Below, piece after piece: positions 62,179-64,000 of a DNA stretch of 64,000 nucleotides. The DNA lies in assembly GCF_019429625.1 (NCBI RefSeq), contig NZ_JAHXRW010000003.1, forward strand, positions 350,482 to 414,481. The letters are read 5' to 3'. Origin of the DNA: Celeribacter sp. PS-C1. Lineage in GTDB: Bacteria; Pseudomonadota; Alphaproteobacteria; Rhodobacterales; Rhodobacteraceae. Position 1 is the first letter of the stretch, and each line of letters opens with the position of its first letter. The notes beneath the pieces were generated by a model that did no database searches, had not been told where the DNA came from, and saw nothing but the letters and a program-made list of their open reading frames with translations. The translations under genes and the position numbers were made by a program.

Positions 62179-62940
62179 ATGGGAATTCTTGAAGTCAAAG
62201 GCGTCGGCAAGCGGTTTGGTGGCCTTCAGGCCTTGGGCGATGTCAACCTCTCCATTGAGGAAAACACCGTCCACGCCATCATCGGCCCGAATGGCGCAGG
62301 CAAATCCACGCTGCTGAACTGTCTCGTCGGAAAACTCATCCCGGATGAGGGCTCAGTCACCTTTGCGGGCACCTCGGTTCTGGGCCGCAAGCCGCATGAG
62401 ATCAACCAGCTGGGCATTTCACGCGTCTTCCAAACCCCTGAAATCTTTGGTGATCTCACGGTGATGGAAAACATGATGATCCCCTGTTTCGCCAAACGCG
62501 ACGGCGCCTTTCGGATGCATGCCATCGAAAGCATGGAGCAAGAGGCCGAACTGATCGCCAAGGCCGAAGCGATGCTCGCCGACGTCGGCATGCTGGAGAA
62601 GCGCGAGATGATCGCGTCCTCCATGTCACGTGGCGACAAGCGGCGGTTGGAGATTGCCATGTGTCTGGTGCAGGAGCCGAAACTCCTGTTGCTCGACGAA
62701 CCCACCGCGGGCATGGCGCGTGCCGACACCAACAACACCATCGCGCTGTTGAAAGAGATCAAAGAGACCCGCGACATCACCATCGCGATCATCGAGCACG
62801 ATATGCATGTGGTGTTTTCCTTGGCCGACCGCATCACCGTTCTGGCCCAAGGCACGCCGCTGGTCGAAGACACGCCCGACAACATCAAAGGCAACCCCAA
62901 AGTCAAAGAAGCCTACTTGGGCGAAACGCAGCAGGTGTAA
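62179..62940 (+). CDS. livG: branched-chain-type ABC transporter ATPase LivG
   Basis: The 253-aa ATPase has Walker A GPNGAGKST, the Q-loop region GISRVFQTPEIFGDLTVMENM, Walker B LLLLDEPTAGMA and the H-loop IIEHDMHVV. The signature motif, usually L-S-x-G-E-Q, is replaced by MSRGDKRRLEIAM, so the Ser-Gly core is partly kept as S-R-G-D-K. ATG 62179 has AGGAG seven bases upstream; the ATG two codons earlier overlaps the livM stop but has no room for a ribosome site. Confidence 0.9.
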   Translation: MGILEVKGVGKRFGGLQALGDVNLSIEENTVHAIIGPNGAGKSTLLNCLVGKLIPDEGSVTFAGTSVLGRKPHEINQLGISRVFQTPEIFGDLTVMENMMIPCFAKRDGAFRMHAIESMEQEAELIAKAEAMLADVGMLEKREMIASSMSRGDKRRLEIAMCLVQEPKLLLLDEPTAGMARADTNNTIALLKEIKETRDITIAIIEHDMHVVFSLADRITVLAQGTPLVEDTPDNIKGNPKVKEAYLGETQQV

Positions 62941-62943
62941 AAG

Positions 62944-63693
62944 ATGAGCGACCAATTCAACCCCAACGCAAACCACGCCCAAAACGCCCCCGCCTTCTTT
63001 TCCGCTTGGGACGTGCATGCCTATTACGGCGAAAGCTACATCGTGCAGGGCGTCACCTTTAACATCCATGAGGGCGAAATCCTCGCCCTTCTGGGCCGCA
63101 ACGGCGCAGGCAAGACCTCGACGCTCCGCGCACTCGCCAGGCTAGACAGCCCGGCGGTGACGCACGGCGAGATTTGGCTCGACCACAAGCATCTGCACAC
63201 CAAAACCTCCTATGAGGCCGCCGTCGAAGGCATCGCCTTGGTCCCCGAAGACCGCCGGATTATCCCCGGCCTGACGGTCGAGGAAAACCTGCAACTGGCG
63301 CAGATCGTCGAGCCCGTCGGCTGGTCTTTGGATCGCCTTTACGACCTATTCCCTCGCCTGCGCGAGCGGCGCAAACAGGAGGGCATCACGCTGTCCGGCG
63401 GCGAACAACAGATGCTCGCCATCGCTCGCGCGCTGGCCCGTGACATCAAGGTGCTGCTCTTGGATGAGCCCTACGAGGGCCTCGCGCCGGTCATTGTGGA
63501 CGAGATCGAAAAGACTCTGCGCATCATCAAAGAACAAGGCATCACCACTGTTCTCGTCGAGCAAAACGCCGTACGCGCCCTCAATCTCGCCGACCGCGCA
63601 GTGATTTTGGACACCGGGCGGGTGGTCTATGACGGTAGTGCTAAAGAAGTGCTTGAGAATGAAGCGTTAAGAGCCGAATATCTCGCCATCTGA
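62944..63693 (+). CDS. livF: branched-chain-type ABC transporter ATPase LivF
   Basis: The 249-aa ATPase has Walker A GRNGAGKTS, Q-loop-region EDRRIIPGLTVEENLQLA, canonical signature LSGGEQQMLAIARAL, Walker B VLLLDEPYEGLAP and H-loop VLVEQNAVRAL. It starts three bases after livG and closes the transporter operon. A 19-residue N-terminal extension (MSDQFNPNANHAQNAPAFF) precedes the usual LivF start. Confidence 0.92.
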   Translation: MSDQFNPNANHAQNAPAFFSAWDVHAYYGESYIVQGVTFNIHEGEILALLGRNGAGKTSTLRALARLDSPAVTHGEIWLDHKHLHTKTSYEAAVEGIALVPEDRRIIPGLTVEENLQLAQIVEPVGWSLDRLYDLFPRLRERRKQEGITLSGGEQQMLAIARALARDIKVLLLDEPYEGLAPVIVDEIEKTLRIIKEQGITTVLVEQNAVRALNLADRAVILDTGRVVYDGSAKEVLENEALRAEYLAI

Positions 63694-63734
63694 CGCAACA
63701 TCCGTTCCTGTATTGTCGCATGAACGGGACAACG

Positions 63735-63767
63735 GCCCGCGTCGGGAATGGCGCGGGCTGTTTTATT
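63735..63767 (+). terminator. terminator-like hairpin between livF and acs
   Basis: GCCCGCG/CGCGGGC with a 10-base loop and TGTTTTATT follows the livF stop by about 40 bases. It may end or attenuate the transporter transcript ahead of acs, whose ribosome site begins nine bases downstream. Confidence 0.65.
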
Positions 63768-63783
63768 CCTGGGGAGGAACATC

Positions 63784-64000
63784 ATGACCGAAGAGCAAAG
63801 CTATCCACCCACCGGACAATTCTCCGAGAATGCCCATATTCGTCCGCATGAGTACGAAGACCTTTACAAAAAGTCCGTCGACGACCCTGTGTCTTTCTGG
63901 GCGGAACAGGGCAAGGTTCTTGACTGGATGGAGCCCTACACGCAGGTGAAGAAGACCTGTTTCGACTTCGGTCGCGTCGATATCAAATGGTATGCCGACG
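63784..64000 (+). CDS. acs: acetyl-CoA synthetase, N-terminal part (runs off the window)
   Basis: The first 72 codons encode an acetate-CoA ligase N-terminus (MTEEQSYPPTGQFSENAHIRPHEYEDLYKKSVDDPVSFWAE pattern, then WYAD), matching the start of Acs proteins; a propionyl-CoA synthetase is less likely. The enzyme activates acetate to acetyl-CoA with ATP. GGGGAGGAAC lies just before the ATG. It lies 90 bases after livF on the same strand, which ties the transporter to acetate or a related carboxylate. The gene is cut by the window end, not broken. Confidence 0.88.
   Translation, partial: MTEEQSYPPTGQFSENAHIRPHEYEDLYKKSVDDPVSFWAEQGKVLDWMEPYTQVKKTCFDFGRVDIKWYAD

Overview
The window looks like the chromosome of a marine-type alphaproteobacterium of the Rhodobacterales (Roseobacter/Rhodobacter group). 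The signs are high-GC coding sequence, TRAP transporters of the TakP type, a Tat-exported PhoX phosphatase, a Hint_2-type protein, a B12-dependent ribonucleotide reductase, the DUF2849-sulfite reductase-CysH-DUF934-Fpr order, and FnrL-type (TTGAT-N4-ATCAA) sites. This assignment is inference from gene content. I see no insertion sequence, prophage, CRISPR array, plasmid gene or rRNA. One tRNA is present.

Layout. 1-12 kb: a TRAP dicarboxylate/2-oxoacid transporter operon (dctP-dctQ-dctM, minus strand) lies divergent from a Cache-domain sensor kinase and LuxR-type regulator. An arsR-permease-thioredoxin operon, a Hint-domain protein and a second orphan TRAP binding protein follow. 12-19 kb: an MFS transporter, an RraB-like protein, PhoX with a clear Pho box, two convergent YbjN-like secreted proteins, and a short ModE with a solitary ModA controlled by two operator-like palindromes. 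19-23 kb: the ilv operon, led by a leader peptide (Ile-Ile-Leu-Val-Val-Val) and an attenuator, then an Xre regulator. 23-28.5 kb: class II ribonucleotide reductase nrdJ with tandem NrdR-box-like sites, and tRNA-Pro. 28.5-34.5 kb: housekeeping genes (DUF192, a double cold-shock protein, pdxH, fabI, lysE, gpt), then a flavodoxin-like reductase divergent from a TetR regulator with three operator copies.

34.5-45 kb: an aminotransferase, ppiD and trpE, then an assimilatory sulfate-reduction operon (DUF2849, siroheme reductase, CysH, DUF934) divergent from an Lrp/AsnC regulator and followed by ferredoxin-NADP reductase. 44-48 kb: an alanine-rich repeat lipoprotein, infC starting at ATA, an AspT/YidE-type transporter, and an intergenic region with a perfect FnrL box, a well-placed -10 element and a strong terminator, best read as an oxygen-responsive small RNA. 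48-52.5 kb: a FadJ-like protein missing one hydratase glutamate, two small unknown proteins, a TraR/DksA-type zinc-finger protein with its own perfect FnrL box, and a solitary FliM/FliN-like protein.

52.5-64 kb: a response regulator, a small membrane protein and a sodium/solute-symporter histidine kinase form one operon. Divergent from it is a small cytochrome c. Next come a ScfR-type (DUF2083) regulator and a five-gene LIV-type ABC transporter that runs into acetyl-CoA synthetase, which is cut by the window end. By analogy with CrbS/CrbR control of acs and with ScfR regulators, this end of the window may be a short-chain carboxylate sensing and uptake locus.
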